A DNA stretch of 64,000 nucleotides from Bryum argenteum (GCA_037043015.1 CM073328.1:17519495-17583494), one strand, 5' to 3'. Counted from the stretch's first letter, positions 1-10,688 are shown. Numbers and translations: made by a program. The notes: a model not told the origin generated them from the sequence alone.

Positions 1-102
1 ACTGCTATGATCTATTGAAGCAGTTTCAGCTAGTTCGATTCTTGCTGTTTGTATAAGGATAGCAAGGACTGACGACTACTGTTTGGACCTGCTCTGATAC
101 CA

Positions 103-362
103 TGTAGAAAAACAGGAATGGAATGTGCAACAATGAGATAAATTTGTGTTACAAAATCAAAGCATAAATACAAGCGGGATGATCCTATAATTTAGGATCT
201 CTAATCAACTGGCTGCTACTGCGCTACAGAACTGACTAACTACTGTTGGTCTGTTCTTGGATGCTGTCCCTGTAGAGACTGCGGCCACGTAGACTAATTG
301 GAGTGGCCACCTGGACCGAGTTCATATGGATGCCACGTGGACTGCTTGGTCATACTTCAACA
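103..362 (-). mobile_element. LTR of a Copia-type retrotransposon cut by the window edge
   Basis: Read on the minus strand this is a 260-bp LTR beginning TGTTGAAGTATGACC and ending TTTTTCTACA (TG...CA). Immediately inside it (102 down to 91) is TGGTATCAGAGC, the classical plant primer-binding site complementary to the 3' end of initiator tRNA-Met. The LTR is therefore the 5' LTR of an element whose internal region continues leftward off the window. Bases 363-367 (ttaat) should be one half of the 5-bp target duplication; the other half is outside. The Copia assignment rests only on the LTR start and size, since no gag or pol is visible. Confidence 0.8.
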
Positions 363-367
363 TTAAT

Positions 368-759
368 TACAAAGAATGAGAGCATGTGGAGAGCCCTTCG
401 AACATTATTTTTACATATGTTTATAGCAAATATTTTTACAGGAGAAGGGTGGAGCAAAGCAACATCTAGGAAAGCGTTCTAGGAACGTTGGGGAACTTCC
501 TCAATTTGTAGCATGAGAAATATAATTAGCCAGTTTCGAAGACTAATTTCATTCGAAAGCTGGTCCCGAGTACCGTTACTTCAGACTTTTCCACCCTCGA
601 TTTTGAACTTCAAATTCTTGCATGTCCTTGATAGAATCATGCATTATTTTCTAAAGAATCTCAGCCTTGCAATGGCTTTATCAGATCTGAAATTTTAAGG
701 TAAGCGGATGCAAATTGTTTCACAAAGACGCACAATCATGCATTACAGCCTCACAGTTT
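368..759. other. intergenic, no gene seen
   Basis: A/T-rich single-copy-looking DNA. The only open frame of note (513-698, +) has no recognisable features. Similarity to the 3' end of the first small-peptide gene begins near 760. Confidence 0.5.
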
Positions 760-837
760 GATTCAGAGACAAGCTTGATGAGATAAAATCGTGCTTAAAG
801 CAAAATTGTCTTAAGTTTGTGGTCTTTTTGTACATCA

Positions 838-855
838 CCAATTCTAAAGAATTGG
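838..855 (-). promoter_or_regulatory. 3' UTR hairpin of peptide gene copy A
   Basis: On the minus strand CCAATTC-TTTA-GAATTGG forms a perfect 7-bp stem with a 4-base loop, followed directly by TGATGTACAAAAAG. The hairpin and following GATGTA recur at the matching place in copies B to F. UGUA is a known plant poly(A) upstream signal, so a role in 3'-end formation or mRNA stability is plausible but inferred. Confidence 0.55.
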
Positions 856-1100
856 ATGGGACCAAAGAATGGCAGAGCTAAGTATGTGTCTACGTACATC
901 AGGCCCCCTGGTCTACAAAACGGGGTCCCAAAGAATGAATGGGTTTCTGTTCCGAATGTCGGTAACAATGTTGATGGGATCGAAGATTTCCAGCAGGGTG
1001 AAGTCTATGATCACCGCACAACTGGTATGAGCAACTGGTCACTCACGGTGACTACCATTGCTCGCTGTATCGCTGTACAAAATTTGCTGATGAATTCGGT

Positions 1101-1319
1101 TCAGAAGCCCTTTCCGGGTCTCCACTTGGATGAACCACCATCACCTTCGCAATCGTCGAAGTCGCAGCTGTGCGAGGGAGGCCTCCATCGTGAAGAGCCT
1201 CCATCACCTTCGAAGTGGTGCGAGGGAGGTCTCCATCGGGACGAGCCGCCATCACCTTCGCAGTCGTCGTTATAGGAAGGCTTCCACCTGGAGCCACCAC
1301 CATCACCTTCGGCACCCAT
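1101..1319 (-). CDS. GDGG-SKWRP repeat peptide, copy A (72 aa, four cores)
   Basis: Starts MGAEGDGGGSRWK and contains four cores: GDGGGSRWKP (residues 5-14), GDGGSSRWRP (22-31), GDGGSSRWRP (38-47) and GDGGSSKWRP (59-68). It ends PGKGF and a TGA. Spacers contain DDC before cores 2 and 4 and PPSHHF/PPSHSC between others. There is no signal peptide or membrane segment. It is nearly identical to copy D (20538-20756) in the opposite orientation, and homology runs through the 3' UTR to about 760, so the pair is a recent inverted duplication. A TATA box lies 225 bp upstream. An in-frame ATG at 1412 could add 31 residues, but that extension is not shared by other copies, so the conserved M(A/G)AEGDGG start is preferred. 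Function unknown. Confidence 0.72.
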   Translation of the reverse strand: MGAEGDGGGSRWKPSYNDDCEGDGGSSRWRPPSHHFEGDGGSSRWRPPSHSCDFDDCEGDGGSSKWRPGKGF

Positions 1320-1542
1320 GTCTAGCAAAGCAAATGGTCGATCGATGTCCTCCAGGCCGAGTTCGATCAGTCGACTGAGCAGAAAGCTTCCTTGTTTGAT
1401 GCAGCCGTACAATCTTCTAGCGGACCAGTACTTGCACTGGATTCTTTAAGTTTCGAGTGAGTCGCTGAGGAAGATAGATTGATTGGGTTGTGGAAAGGCT
1501 GTAGGTAAGTTGTGAATGAAGAATGGGGGTCAGTAGGAGCTC

Positions 1543-1598
1543 TTATATGGGGGAGTATACGCGGTCAGCGGTCAGAATGGGAAAACCGCGTCGGCTGT
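1543..1598 (-). promoter_or_regulatory. promoter of copy A
   Basis: Minus-strand reading: CAGCCGACGCGGTTTTCCCA at 1598-1579, then CATATAAGAG (TATA box, about 1550-1541), then the leader CCATTCTTCATTCACAACTT shared almost word for word with copy D. The upstream GACGCG block matches the block upstream of copies B to F, though here its distal CCGAC half is degenerate. Confidence 0.55.
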
Positions 1599-1599
1599 T

Positions 1600-2015
1600 C
1601 AAATATTTGAGCAGCTAGAAGCGTTTCCGTTGCTCGACGTCGGACGAGAAGCAGCCATTGTGGACGAGAGAGGGCAGTCGAGCATCCGTTGTAGTCAACA
1701 ACACTGTTTCAGTCTTCTCACCCGAATGATTTTTTTTCCTTTTTGTAACCAATCACTTCGCCGAATTTTTGGGTTCTGTTGCTGCACTAACGACATGTCT
1801 CTACTTTTTGGTAGGCCCATAGACCAGGGCGCCTCCTCGTGCCCTTGTTCATCATCACCCCAAATGTCGGACTGACACTCTGGCTTCAGCTAGAATATTA
1901 ATTGTTGACCTCGGTCAGCTCTAGGGCACCCTTGGCATTTGGAGTAGCTTATCAAGTATGTCCAACCATCATAATTACTTTATAAGTATGGATGTTTTCT
2001 CGCCGAATAATAAAC
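1600..2015. other. intergenic, no gene seen
   Basis: No supported gene. The last 40 bases (about 1978-2018, ataagtatggatgttttc ... aataaactta) recur at about 2541-2582, so the Tourist-like elements sit between two copies of a short local repeat. Confidence 0.4.
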
Positions 2016-2018
2016 TTA

Positions 2019-2080
2019 GAGCATTCCCACCCATTGCATACTGAGCTGAATAATCAGGGCGCCTATGGGTGGTGATGCCC
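2019..2080. mobile_element. 62-bp Tourist-like mini element
   Basis: Ends are GAGCATTCCCACCCAT and, inverted, GGGCATCACCACCCAT; both sides carry TTA (2016-2018 and 2081-2083), the target duplication typical of PIF/Harbinger MITEs. It is very short, so it may be an internally deleted derivative. Confidence 0.55.
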
Positions 2081-2083
2081 TTA

Positions 2084-2493
2084 GAGCATTGGCACGGTAG
2101 CCCCTCCAAGCAAGCCCATTCAATGTAATGATTTATGGGTTTGTTGAGGGAGAACTCTGGAGGAAACAATGGGGAGACCCACCCCAAAAAGTCCAAATTG
2201 ACATGATCTACCCATCTTTCAAGGTAGCAGTCCCAAAATAAGCCTCCCAAGGACCCTACTACTAAAGAAGTTTATTGAACGCTTACCATAAAAAAAAAGT
2301 ATATTTTTTGGAGGTGAACTTTTGAGTTTAGAGAGACCTTCGAAGAGTGAGGGCCAAGGCCATTCGGAGGGGTTGTTGCCACTCAAAAATAGTTTTGGAG
2401 GGACCAACAAAGAATGGAGTGGGGCATGTTTTCTTCGAAGACCCCAGGATTATTAGGTTTGCGGGCTTAAAATGGTCTGCAGTGCAAATGCTC
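2084..2493. mobile_element. 410-bp Tourist-like MITE abutting the previous one
   Basis: Inverted ends GAGCATTGGCACGGTAGCCC and GAGCATTTGCACTGCAGACC. The left flank TTA is shared with the neighbouring mini element; the right flank is TTC rather than TTA, so one duplication base has changed or the end is one element nested against another. Confidence 0.55.
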
Positions 2494-4263
2494 TTCTAGC
2501 AACATAGGGGCATTTCAAAGCTACAGTCACAAGTTATATTACTATACAAGTATGGATGTTTTTTCAATGATAATAAACTTATAGTAAGCTATGGGTGTCC
2601 TAGAGTTGTAGTTCCGATGTTTTTCAATGGAATAGAATGCAAAGTTCTTTGATGAGTTCATGAATTCAACTTCAACAACTCTAATAAAAAATAGTTCGAG
2701 TGTACCACACAAGTACTTGCCCCTAAGATTGTACTCATAGATGTAATGCCATGTATACTTGAACCACATTTCATATATTTTGGACTTTTTTATTTAGCAT
2801 TTCAGTTACAAACATAGTTCTTGAAGTTGTGACATAGCGATCCACTTCACGAGTTTGACTGTATTATATTGGTTTGGGGTATACGCTCTGAAGTGCAGAA
2901 ATAGCTGGCTATGGCGGAACGGCTATGGAGGCCTTCGTTGTTCACCCGATCAAACCTTCAAACAGTTCTTACAACAGATTCATGCCTTTGATCCTCCGAT
3001 CTGTGTCTTATTACGCTCTTCAGCAATCAATCATTCAGGAATGCTGTATTGAAAACAAACCCAGGAAACAATCACAGATTAAAACAAAGTGTGCGACGGG
3101 GCGAATAATTGGTTTCATTCAGCGGCTGTCCAAATTCGATTAGACTGCATCTGAGGGTACAATCACCCTTTGAAAGAAAATTCTCTTCAACCTAAAATTC
3201 TCTTCCAGGTAGTACAAAAGCTGAACCAGATTGTCCTGAAGACGTCACGGAATTCTAATTCTGATTGAGGATTCTCAGTCTTCGTTGTCGGCGAAATCGG
3301 CGAAACTCTTATTCTAAATACCGATCTAGGTAAAGCTAGCTGGTAGCAACCTAGGTAATTCCTGGTCCAAGCAACCTTACTTTTAATTAATTTCAACCGA
3401 CAATAAGCATAATCTGCAGTTCAAATCTCGAGCGCGTTTCTGACAATCCGATTAGCAGATTACCGGTCACGCAATGTCCAGCACCATCAAATGATTAGAA
3501 AGTACCAAACTGTACAGAACTCAAGATTGTGCATCTTATTCTCAAGCTGTCCGAAGTGCTGGTTTTCTTGGCCACTGTACACTGCACTCTTCTTCACAAG
3601 GATCCGACGAAAGATTTGTAAGCTTTTGATGCTTGGTCGCCCAGCAACCAACTTCTTCCGCGGATTTTGGTGCAGGGTGTCAACGCTAGATTACTGCTGC
3701 TCCTTCTCGGACACGGCATTGCATTAATGCTACATTGTGCAGAACGGAATACCTGCAGAATGCGGTCATAGGGTCACGCAGTACTCCTGTGCATCTACAC
3801 CCATTTCCGTGACTCGTAGAAAGTCCGTATTCTTCAGTTCGTTACTCTCATAATGCTTAGTGCTGTACAGGTCTTAAATTCGGTAGGTACCACTTTCAGG
3901 AGTCACGCAAGTCAATACATACTGGGACTCTTCATGTTTTGAAAATCTTGTATGTTTCTTATGTTATCTATATCTACCTGTCACGACTGGAATCTGGCAT
4001 TGAGATGCATACTGGTCATAACACATCAATTGTTCCAAGAAAATATATGTTGGTGACCGAGTCCCAAATGACCGTAACTTCGGCATCCCTTCAGAGAGAT
4101 CAATCAGAACTGATTGTCAAGAAAATACTGTGAGTCTGGTTGAAGATGTATTCAGGCCTCCAATGTTGAACGTATCCTTTGTTCTATTTTATTCGTCAAT
4201 AAGGAATAAAAACAATGCAGTTTGCTAGCTGAGTCACCAGGAGTCAAAAATATTCCTTGGCAT
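2494..4263. other. intergenic, no gene seen
   Basis: About 1.8 kb without a supportable gene. All open frames are short and lack recognisable domains. Bases 4256-4263 (cttggcat) are the left target duplication of the large fold-back element that follows. Confidence 0.45.
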
Positions 4264-4352
4264 CAGGGATGTCACAGCGTCCGGACGTCCGCAGGGGGTT
4301 ATGGGAGCGTCCGTGACTTAGAGATTTTGGACTATTTACCTAAGGTAAAAGG

Positions 4353-4530
4353 GGCGACCGATCTTCGGCCCGGGCGACCGGTCTTCGGCCCGGACGACCG
4401 GTCTTTGGCCGGGGCGACCGGTCTTTGGCCCGGGCGACCGGTTTTTGGCCCGGGCGACCGGTCTTTGGCCCGGGCGACCGGTTTTTGGCCCGGGCGACCG
4501 GTTTTTGGCCCGGGCGACTGGCCCGCCGAC
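4353..4530. repeat. 20-bp minisatellite in the hAT-like element
   Basis: About nine tandem copies of a 20-bp unit, ggcccgggcgaccggtcttt, with c/t and single-base changes. It lies in the left subterminal part of the element. Long open frames on both strands here are by-products of the repeat. Confidence 0.85.
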
Positions 4531-4599
4531 CGGCCCAACCCGGGGCGACCGGTAGAGCAGTGGCCGTCTGATCGGTCGGCGGTCGACCCGACCGACCGG

Positions 4600-4641
<42 letters not shown>

Positions 4642-4690
4642 GCTGATGGCTGATGGCCAGGCCGTCTGATCGGTCGGCGGTCGTCCCGAC

Positions 4691-4723
<33 letters not shown>

Positions 4724-4727
<4 letters not shown>

Positions 4728-4802
4728 ATTTAGAATCCGGTCGCTCCGTCCGATCGGTCGGGCCGACCGATCGGACGGAGCGACCGGATTCTAAATTTAG
4801 AT
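4724..4802. repeat. 79-bp hairpin, left subterminal
   Basis: Near-perfect palindrome with arms of about 39 bp centred on CGGTCGG-G-CCGACCG. The same 79-bp sequence occurs at 8792-8870. It is preceded by poly(A) tracts (4601-4638 and 4693-4721). Confidence 0.85.
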
Positions 4803-6215
4803 TTTTTATTTTATTTTATTTTTTAAATTTCCCCGGACGGCGTGGGCGTCCGAAGCCGCCTTGGTGGGGAGCTAAGAATGGCGGCCACTCCTCTTAACCC
4901 TAACCCTATTCCAATTTATTTCAACAACCATTTTGAATTTCTTGAACTCCCCCCACCCCCTAAAGTTTTTCAAGACCCAGATTACACTATTTGGGGTTCC
5001 CGCTCAAATAAGATTCTCCTTGCTTTGAGCATTACGATCTCACTAATGGAAAAGAATCGACAGTTTAAATTTTACAAGTCACTAAAAATTCAAGTTAACT
5101 TTAAGATCCTACGGTTGGATCTTCTAAACATTGCTTCAAATGAGGCTTTTCAAGCATGAAGAATTTCGGCAATTTCGCATCAAGGATATCTAGGGATTAA
5201 GATCTCTTTATTTTATCTAAAATTTAACCATACTTAAGTTACTTTTGTGAATTGATTGATGATTCATTTAATCTTATTATCATGGTCCGGAAGATATTAC
5301 CTACTTCGTACTACTTATGGTATGTACTACCTAGTGTGGAATCATGAATTTTTCACATCAACCCCTTTAATCACAAACATGACAAGGTTTGCTTAATATT
5401 GAATAACTTATTATAAAAGGAGACTAATAGTATCTTCATAGATAAGTATTGGCCTTTATCATATAAGATAAAACTTAAGGAAACCATACAAATAAATAAG
5501 TACTAAGAATAGAAATGAGAATTTTATTTTGCTATTGAAAGTTTAGGTGTCTTTAATCTATTACAAGAGAATTATTAATTGTTATGAGGATTTCAAGTTT
5601 TCACCTACAACAATTTAATCTTAGAATTAAGGTTTTTATATTGTCTTTGGGAAGAAAGTTTACAAGAGTTAGAAAACTCACATTTCTTAACACATTTATT
5701 TTTCCTTCAAACCCCCCCCCCTAGCCTTTAGGGGTTAAATAAACAACCACCCATTTGGATTCAAATAAAATTTGTTTAGATACTTAGATCCGTAAATGGT
5801 TAGTAACTATAATATTTTTCATTATCATAAGTCAATGTGAATATATTGCAAATTCTATCAAAGCATGACATTGTACCCCTACAGAATTCCAAGTGATTCA
5901 TGGATAGTTAAGATTCATATGAACAATGAGGAGTTATTTATAATAAGTTCTATTTTTCATGTGTGTCCAAGCCCATAAGATCTTTTGAGTAAAACATTCC
6001 CTTCTATGAAAAGAAGATCTTCCCGACATTCCCCTGACAAAATCGGCATGTGGATTAATGCCCTGATTTAGATTGCAGGTACAATGTCAGGTACCTAAAA
6101 ATAGACAATTCTTAAATGCAAGCAAGAGGAGGAAGAAGAAGGGAGAGATGAGGGAGTGTTGGTGAGTGAGAGAGGAAGAGAGGAGCGCAAGACACCGACC
6201 GGTCGCTCGGTCGAT
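4803..6215. repeat. left arm of the giant inverted repeat
   Basis: Pairs with 6462-8791. Matches include the gcgtgggcgtccgaagccgc block (4850 against 8719), the Ataa-rich middle, the C-run at 5713 against the G-run at 6943, and the agaggaggaagaagaag block (6125 against 6535). Its 4910-5210 part resembles the TTAACCCCTAAA-ended element at 16571, suggesting the arm captured or derives from such an element. Confidence 0.85.
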
Positions 6216-6309
6216 CGAACTGACGCGGTCGCTGGCCGACCGATCGGTCGGAGGGCGCGACCGGAATTCAAGGGGAAAAAAAAAAAAAAAAAAAAAACTT
6301 TGGCTTATC

Positions 6310-6465
6310 GCCCGAGCGACCGATTGACGGAGGGACCGACCGATTGACCTACCGAGCGACCGACCGAGCGACCGAACGATGTCGACCAATGGACCGACCG
6401 ATGTCGACCGATGGACCGACCGAGCGACCGACCGATGGACCGACCGATCGACCGAGCGACCGGTC
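6310..6465. repeat. GACC/GACCGA simple-type repeat at the palindrome centre
   Basis: Irregular 4- and 8-bp repeats of cgac and cgaccgat make up the loop and inner edges of the fold-back. All six frames stay open by composition, giving false ORFs. Confidence 0.75.
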
Positions 6466-8791
6466 GGTGTCTTGCGCTCCTCTCTTCCTCTATCACTCAC
6501 CAACACTCCCTCATCTCTCCCTTCTTCTTCCTCCTCTTGCTTGCATTTAAGAATTGTCTATTTTTAGGTACCTGACATTGTACCTGCAATCTAAATCAGG
6601 GCATTAATCCACATGCCGATTTTGTCAGGGGAATGTCGGGAAGATCTTCTTTTCATAGAAGGGAATGTTTTACTCAAAAGATCTTATGGGCTTGGACACA
6701 CATGAAAAATAGAACTTATTATAAATAACTCCTCATTGTTCATATGAATCTTAACTATCCATGAATCACTTGGAATTCTGTAGGGGTACAATGTCATGCT
6801 TTGATAGAATTTGCAATATATTCACATTGACTTATGATAATGAAAAATATTATAGTTACTAACCATTTACGGATCTAAGTATCTAAACAAATTTTATTTG
6901 AATCCAAATGGGTGGTTGTTTATTTAACCCCTAAAGGCTAGGGGGGGGGGGTTTGAAGGAAAAATAAATGTGTTAAGAAATGTGAGTTTTCTAACTCTTG
7001 TAAACTTTCTTCCCAAAGACAATATAAAAACCTTAATTCTAAGATTAAATTGTTGTAGGTGAAAACTTGAAATCCTCATAACAATTAATAATTCTCTTGT
7101 AATAGATTAAAGACACCTAAACTTTCAATAGCAAAATAAAATTCTCATTTCTATTCTTAGTACTTATTTATTTGTATGGTTTCCTTAAGTTTTATCTTAC
7201 ATGATAAAGGCCAATACTTATCTATGAAGAATACTACTAGTTTTCTTTTATAATAAGTTATTTAATATTAAGCAAACCTTGTCATGTTTGTGATTGAAGG
7301 GTTGGTGTGAACAATACATGATTCCAAACTAGGTTTTGTAATGTAGATGAGGTTTTCAACCCATCTTACATCTCGGAGGTAAAAAATAAGTCCAACAAGA
7401 ATCCTTTTTAAATCAGATACATCTTGTCAAAATTTGGAATAGAGTACAAAATGGTTGATTGGGCCTTTAGTAGTTGAGCGTTAGAGTGAATATCCAATCA
7501 TGTACTATATTGAAAGGCTATTAGCATCATATAAGTATATGAATATGTGAAGGAAAAAGACATATAACATAAAACTTACAATACAAATTCATGCAACCCA
7601 AATTTAGAAGAACAATACTACAAAGTATTATGTGCTAATATTTATCTTTCAAGTGTATGTGTGAGTATGAAGATTATATTTCTATAAGACTCTCCTAAAC
7701 ATTTAACAAGTTACGTAGTGGTAATGTGTAAATATAGATTTTTCATTTAATTGATCTTGGTAGATGTTCATAACTCCTGAATAAATATGAGTCATGTCCA
7801 CATTTATGGCGTATGTTATTTTTTATTTTTGTAGAAAGTGATGTGTCTTCAATATCTTATTATAGCAATTCATAATACTACATGATCAAATATACAATGA
7901 TATATTATTTTAAGATGCGATTAGTTGATATTGACCCCATTTGATTTATATGGCAATAAAATTTGTATTGAATAAAAATAATCTTTGTGGAAGCGTTTTC
8001 TTATCCTCAAGTGAAGATTTTTTATTTAATCTTATTTGACCCTTATGATGCTATGTGTTTTTGGCAAATGACACTAAGAACTTACACCCCCAAAATACCA
8101 AGTGCCCTTCACAGTGAATTAAGACATTAGGCTTGTTCCTAAAGTTTGCAATTTGGGAATTAAAGAAAAATACGTAATTTAAACTAAAAAACACATGAAC
8201 ATCATCCTATTTTCTCTTTTAAGTTGTTAAACATCAACATGCCATAAGTAGTACAAAGTAAGTAACATCTTCCGGACCATGATAATAAGATTAAATGAAT
8301 CATCAATCAATTCGCAAAAGTAACTTAAATATGGTTATAATTTATAGATAAAATAAAGAGATCTTAATCCCTAGATATCCTTGATGCGAAATTGCCTAAA
8401 TTCTCCATGCTTATAAAGCCCTATTTGAAACAATGTTTAGAAGATCCAACCGTAGGATCTTAAAGTTCACTTGAGTTTTTAGTCACTTGTAAAATTTAAA
8501 CCGTTGATTCTTTTCCATTAGTGAGATCGTAATGCTCAAAGCAAGGAGAATCTTATTTGAGCGGGAACCCCAAATAGTGTAATCTGGATCTTGAAAAACT
8601 TTAGGGAGGGAGTTGTTAAGAAATTCAAAATGGTTGTTGGAATAAATTAGAATAGGGTTAGGGTTAAGAGGAGTGGCCGCCATCCTTAGCTCCCCACCAA
8701 GGCGGCTTCGGACACCCACGCCGTCCAGGGAAATTTTTAAAAAAAAAATAAAATTAAAAAAAATAAAAAATAATAAAAAAAAATAAAAAAT
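6462..8791. repeat. right arm of the giant inverted repeat
   Basis: Inverse of the left arm at high identity, interrupted by extra sequence at 7336-8228. The left arm has the corresponding junction at about 5320 (ttatggtatg|tactacctag). Confidence 0.85.
7336..8228. other. extra 0.9 kb present only in the right arm
   Basis: A/T-rich, no open frame of note. It is either an insertion in the right arm or, more simply, a deletion in the left arm. I did not find clear terminal repeats at its edges. Confidence 0.5.
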
Positions 8792-8870
8792 TCTAAATTT
8801 AGAATCCGGTCGCTCCGTCCGATCGGTCGGCCCGACCGATCGGACGGAGCGACCGGATTCTAAATTTAGA
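8792..8870. repeat. 79-bp hairpin, right subterminal
   Basis: Perfect palindrome tctaaatttagaatccggtc ... with the same sequence as 4724-4802. The match is expected from the larger palindrome, but here each hairpin is also self-complementary. Confidence 0.85.
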
Positions 8871-8902
8871 TTTTTTTCCTTCCTTAAATTCCGGTCGGGT
8901 CG

Positions 8903-9016
8903 TCCGACCGGTCGACCGCCGACCGATCCGTCGACCGCCATCCGACCGGTCGACCGCCGACCGATCCGTCGACCGCCGTCCGACCGGTCGACCGCCGACT
9001 GATCGGTCGACCGTTA
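8903..9016. repeat. 38-bp minisatellite
   Basis: Three tandem units beginning tccgaccggtcgaccgccga at 8903, 8941 and 8979. It lies in the right subterminal region; a related but not identical gatcggtcggcggtcg stretch is on the left at about 4569 and 4668. Confidence 0.8.
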
Positions 9017-9275
9017 GCGATCTGACGGTTGTGGATCTCCGAATCAAATCTCATGGTCACCACGACCTTCGGTCGCCTCGACCGGGCGCCGGTCGGAGCG
9101 AATTTTCTCGGTCGCTCTAAAGAAGATCAGATTTGAACGGCTTAGATGCGAGCTCCAAGAAGATCTAGTGGTTGAAATTTTTACTGTTGTCGTAGTAATT
9201 CCATTTTACCCCCCCGAACGGACGTCCGACCAAAAAAACTCAAAAGACGTCCATATTGACATCCCTGCTTGGCAT

Positions 9276-10140
9276 GGCCTCCCATGCGAATGTAACCTTC
9301 TGACTGGCGATCACGGGAAACGTACAGTACTGTGTACAACCCACATCCTTATACCCTTTTCTGACTACTATAAGTGACTAAGAAAATACCATGCACATAC
9401 TTTAAACTCAACTAATTGAATTGTTTTAAATGTATTATTGGTTTTGTTCCTTGAGACAAAGTCCTTGACATGACTGAGCTCAACAACTCATGCATATTTA
9501 TCACTTCCATTTTCTTATTATCACTTTCTTTGCACTTGCTGCACTCTTACTCCAAATCAGAAAGAGTAAACAAGTTATTCTGTTCTAACATGGGGTTTGT
9601 TCCTTCACATTCTTTCTTTGTCTCTTACAAAATAAAGATGACTATATAATCCATCGCCCTTGTTACATTGGCCGAATGGTATTTTGGGCATGGCCACTAG
9701 AAGATAATTGATTTGTTCAAGCTCTTTTTCAATTCAATTTTGATGCAAGTCGTTATCATTAGACAATCTGCTAAAGAATCTGATTCATAATCTCCCACTT
9801 TATTCAAGACTACATTCAAAAAATATATTCAGGGTCATTTTCACAACTTTTCAGGTACATAGTTTTCTTCTGATAGAGTGAGCTCTAGTAAACCTCAGTG
9901 ACGTGTGTATGACGTATGTATGATCGATACTGGCTTCAATGGCTACTGCCGTGTACCGACATTGACACCGACAGTTCTTTGTGCATGCCCTTCATAAAAT
10001 CATCGCGGGTAGTGAAGCACTTGTGAAGTCAGATACTATCTAGCTCGACCCTAGACAAAATTTGATTCGTCCCGAACGGAGATGCATTGCAACTGACAAT
10101 GTACAAGATCGACAAGCTTAATGAGAGAAAATGGTGCAAA
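9276..10140. other. intergenic, no gene seen
   Basis: No supportable gene. From about 10080 the sequence begins to match the distal 3' flank of copy A (acaagctt.atgaga.aaaat). Confidence 0.45.
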
Positions 10141-10184
10141 AAGCACATTTGTTTTAAGTTTGTGGTCTTTCGATTTTTACATCA

Positions 10185-10202
10185 TCGATTCTACAGAATT
10201 GG
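10185..10202 (-). promoter_or_regulatory. 3' UTR hairpin of copy B
   Basis: Minus strand CCAATTC-TGTA-GAATCGA followed by TGATGTAAAAA. The stem is weakened by one mismatch compared with A, C and D, but position and following GATGTA agree. Confidence 0.45.
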
Positions 10203-10415
10203 ATGAGACCAAAGAATGGCAGCTAAGTAAGTGTCTCTACATCAGGCCCCCTGGTCTACAAAAACGGGGTCACAAAAAATGGGTATATGAATGAGTTGTT
10301 CCCTAATGTCGGTAACAAAAAAAATTGCAGAAGGATGAAGTCAATGATCATCGCATATCTGGTGACTACCATTTGCTCGCAGTATCGCTGTACAAGACTT
10401 GCTTAGCCGGTGAAC

Positions 10416-10631
10416 TCAGAATCCCTTTCCGGGCCTCCACCTAGAGGAGCCACCATCACCTTCACAGTCGTCGAAGCCACAGCACGAGAAGGGCCTCCAT
10501 CTCGAAGAGCCACCATCACCTTCGCGGTTCCACTTGGAGCCACCACCATCACCTTCGCGGTTCCACTTGGAGCCACCACCATCACCTTCGCGGTTCCACT
10601 TGGAGCCACCACCATCACCTTCAGCACCCAT
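10416..10631 (-). CDS. GDGG-SKWRP repeat peptide, copy B (71 aa, five cores)
   Basis: Starts MGAEGDGGGSKWNR. The first three cores are identical EGDGGGSKWNR units (11 aa, residues 4-36) joined head to tail without spacers, followed by GDGGSSRWRP (38-47), a spacer FSCCGFDDCE, and GDGGSSRWRP ending PGKGF. In the first three cores the final proline is arginine. The DNA of the triplet is a 33-bp perfect tandem repeat (10521-10619), so recent unequal exchange or slippage multiplied one core without breaking frame. An in-frame ATG at 10760 could extend it by 43 residues, but the extension is not shared. The 3' flank matches copy A through the hairpin at 10185. Confidence 0.7.
   Translation of the reverse strand: MGAEGDGGGSKWNREGDGGGSKWNREGDGGGSKWNREGDGGSSRWRPFSCCGFDDCEGDGGSSRWRPGKGF
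10521..10619 (-). repeat. 33-bp tandem array inside copy B
   Basis: Three identical 33-bp units (minus strand: one EGDGGGSKWNR each). The period is a multiple of three, so copy number can change without a frameshift. Confidence 0.9.
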
Positions 10632-10688
10632 CTTAATGCCTGAGAAAGCGCTGTCACAAGCAGGCTCGGACGTCACTAGAATCGCAGT

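Larger units (their letters stand above)
4264..9267. mobile_element. 5,004-bp fold-back hAT-like element
   Basis: The termini are CAGGGATGTCA at 4264 and its exact inverse TGACATCCCTG ending at 9267. Both are flanked by the same 8 bp, CTTGGCAT (4256-4263 and 9268-9275). An 8-bp duplication with CAGGG(A/G)TGTCA ends is the hAT superfamily pattern. Almost the whole interior is one giant palindrome: the left arm up to about 6215 pairs with the right arm from about 6462, around a centre of GACC-rich repeats. No transposase is encoded, so it must have moved in trans. The arms contain short open frames (4842-5159; 8483-8941) that look alike only because the arms are copies. The right arm carries about 0.9 kb (7336-8228) missing from the left. 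Confidence 0.88.

Noticed and set aside
817..1378. Open frames on the + strand opposite copy A (152, 82 codons)
   Set aside because: They are the antisense of the GDGG repeats (PPSPSQ-type periodicity) and vanish in the diverged copies; the minus-strand frame is the one whose residues are conserved.
4222..4693. Pro/Arg/Gly-rich repeat proteins of 68-143 codons
   Set aside because: Translations of the 20-bp minisatellite and poly(A) on both strands; all frames are open by composition.
4890..4910. Possible telomeric repeat (ccctaaccctatt)
   Set aside because: Only two imperfect units, inside a transposable element arm; too short for interstitial telomere DNA.
6087..6567. Ser/Arg/Asp-rich frames over the palindrome centre
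   Set aside because: Products of the GACC repeat; no codon-level constraint visible.
4842..8941. Similar proteins at 4842-5159 (+) and 8483-8941 (-)
   Set aside because: The likeness comes from the two arms of the palindrome, and homologous DNA at 16571 and 54148 has no open frame.
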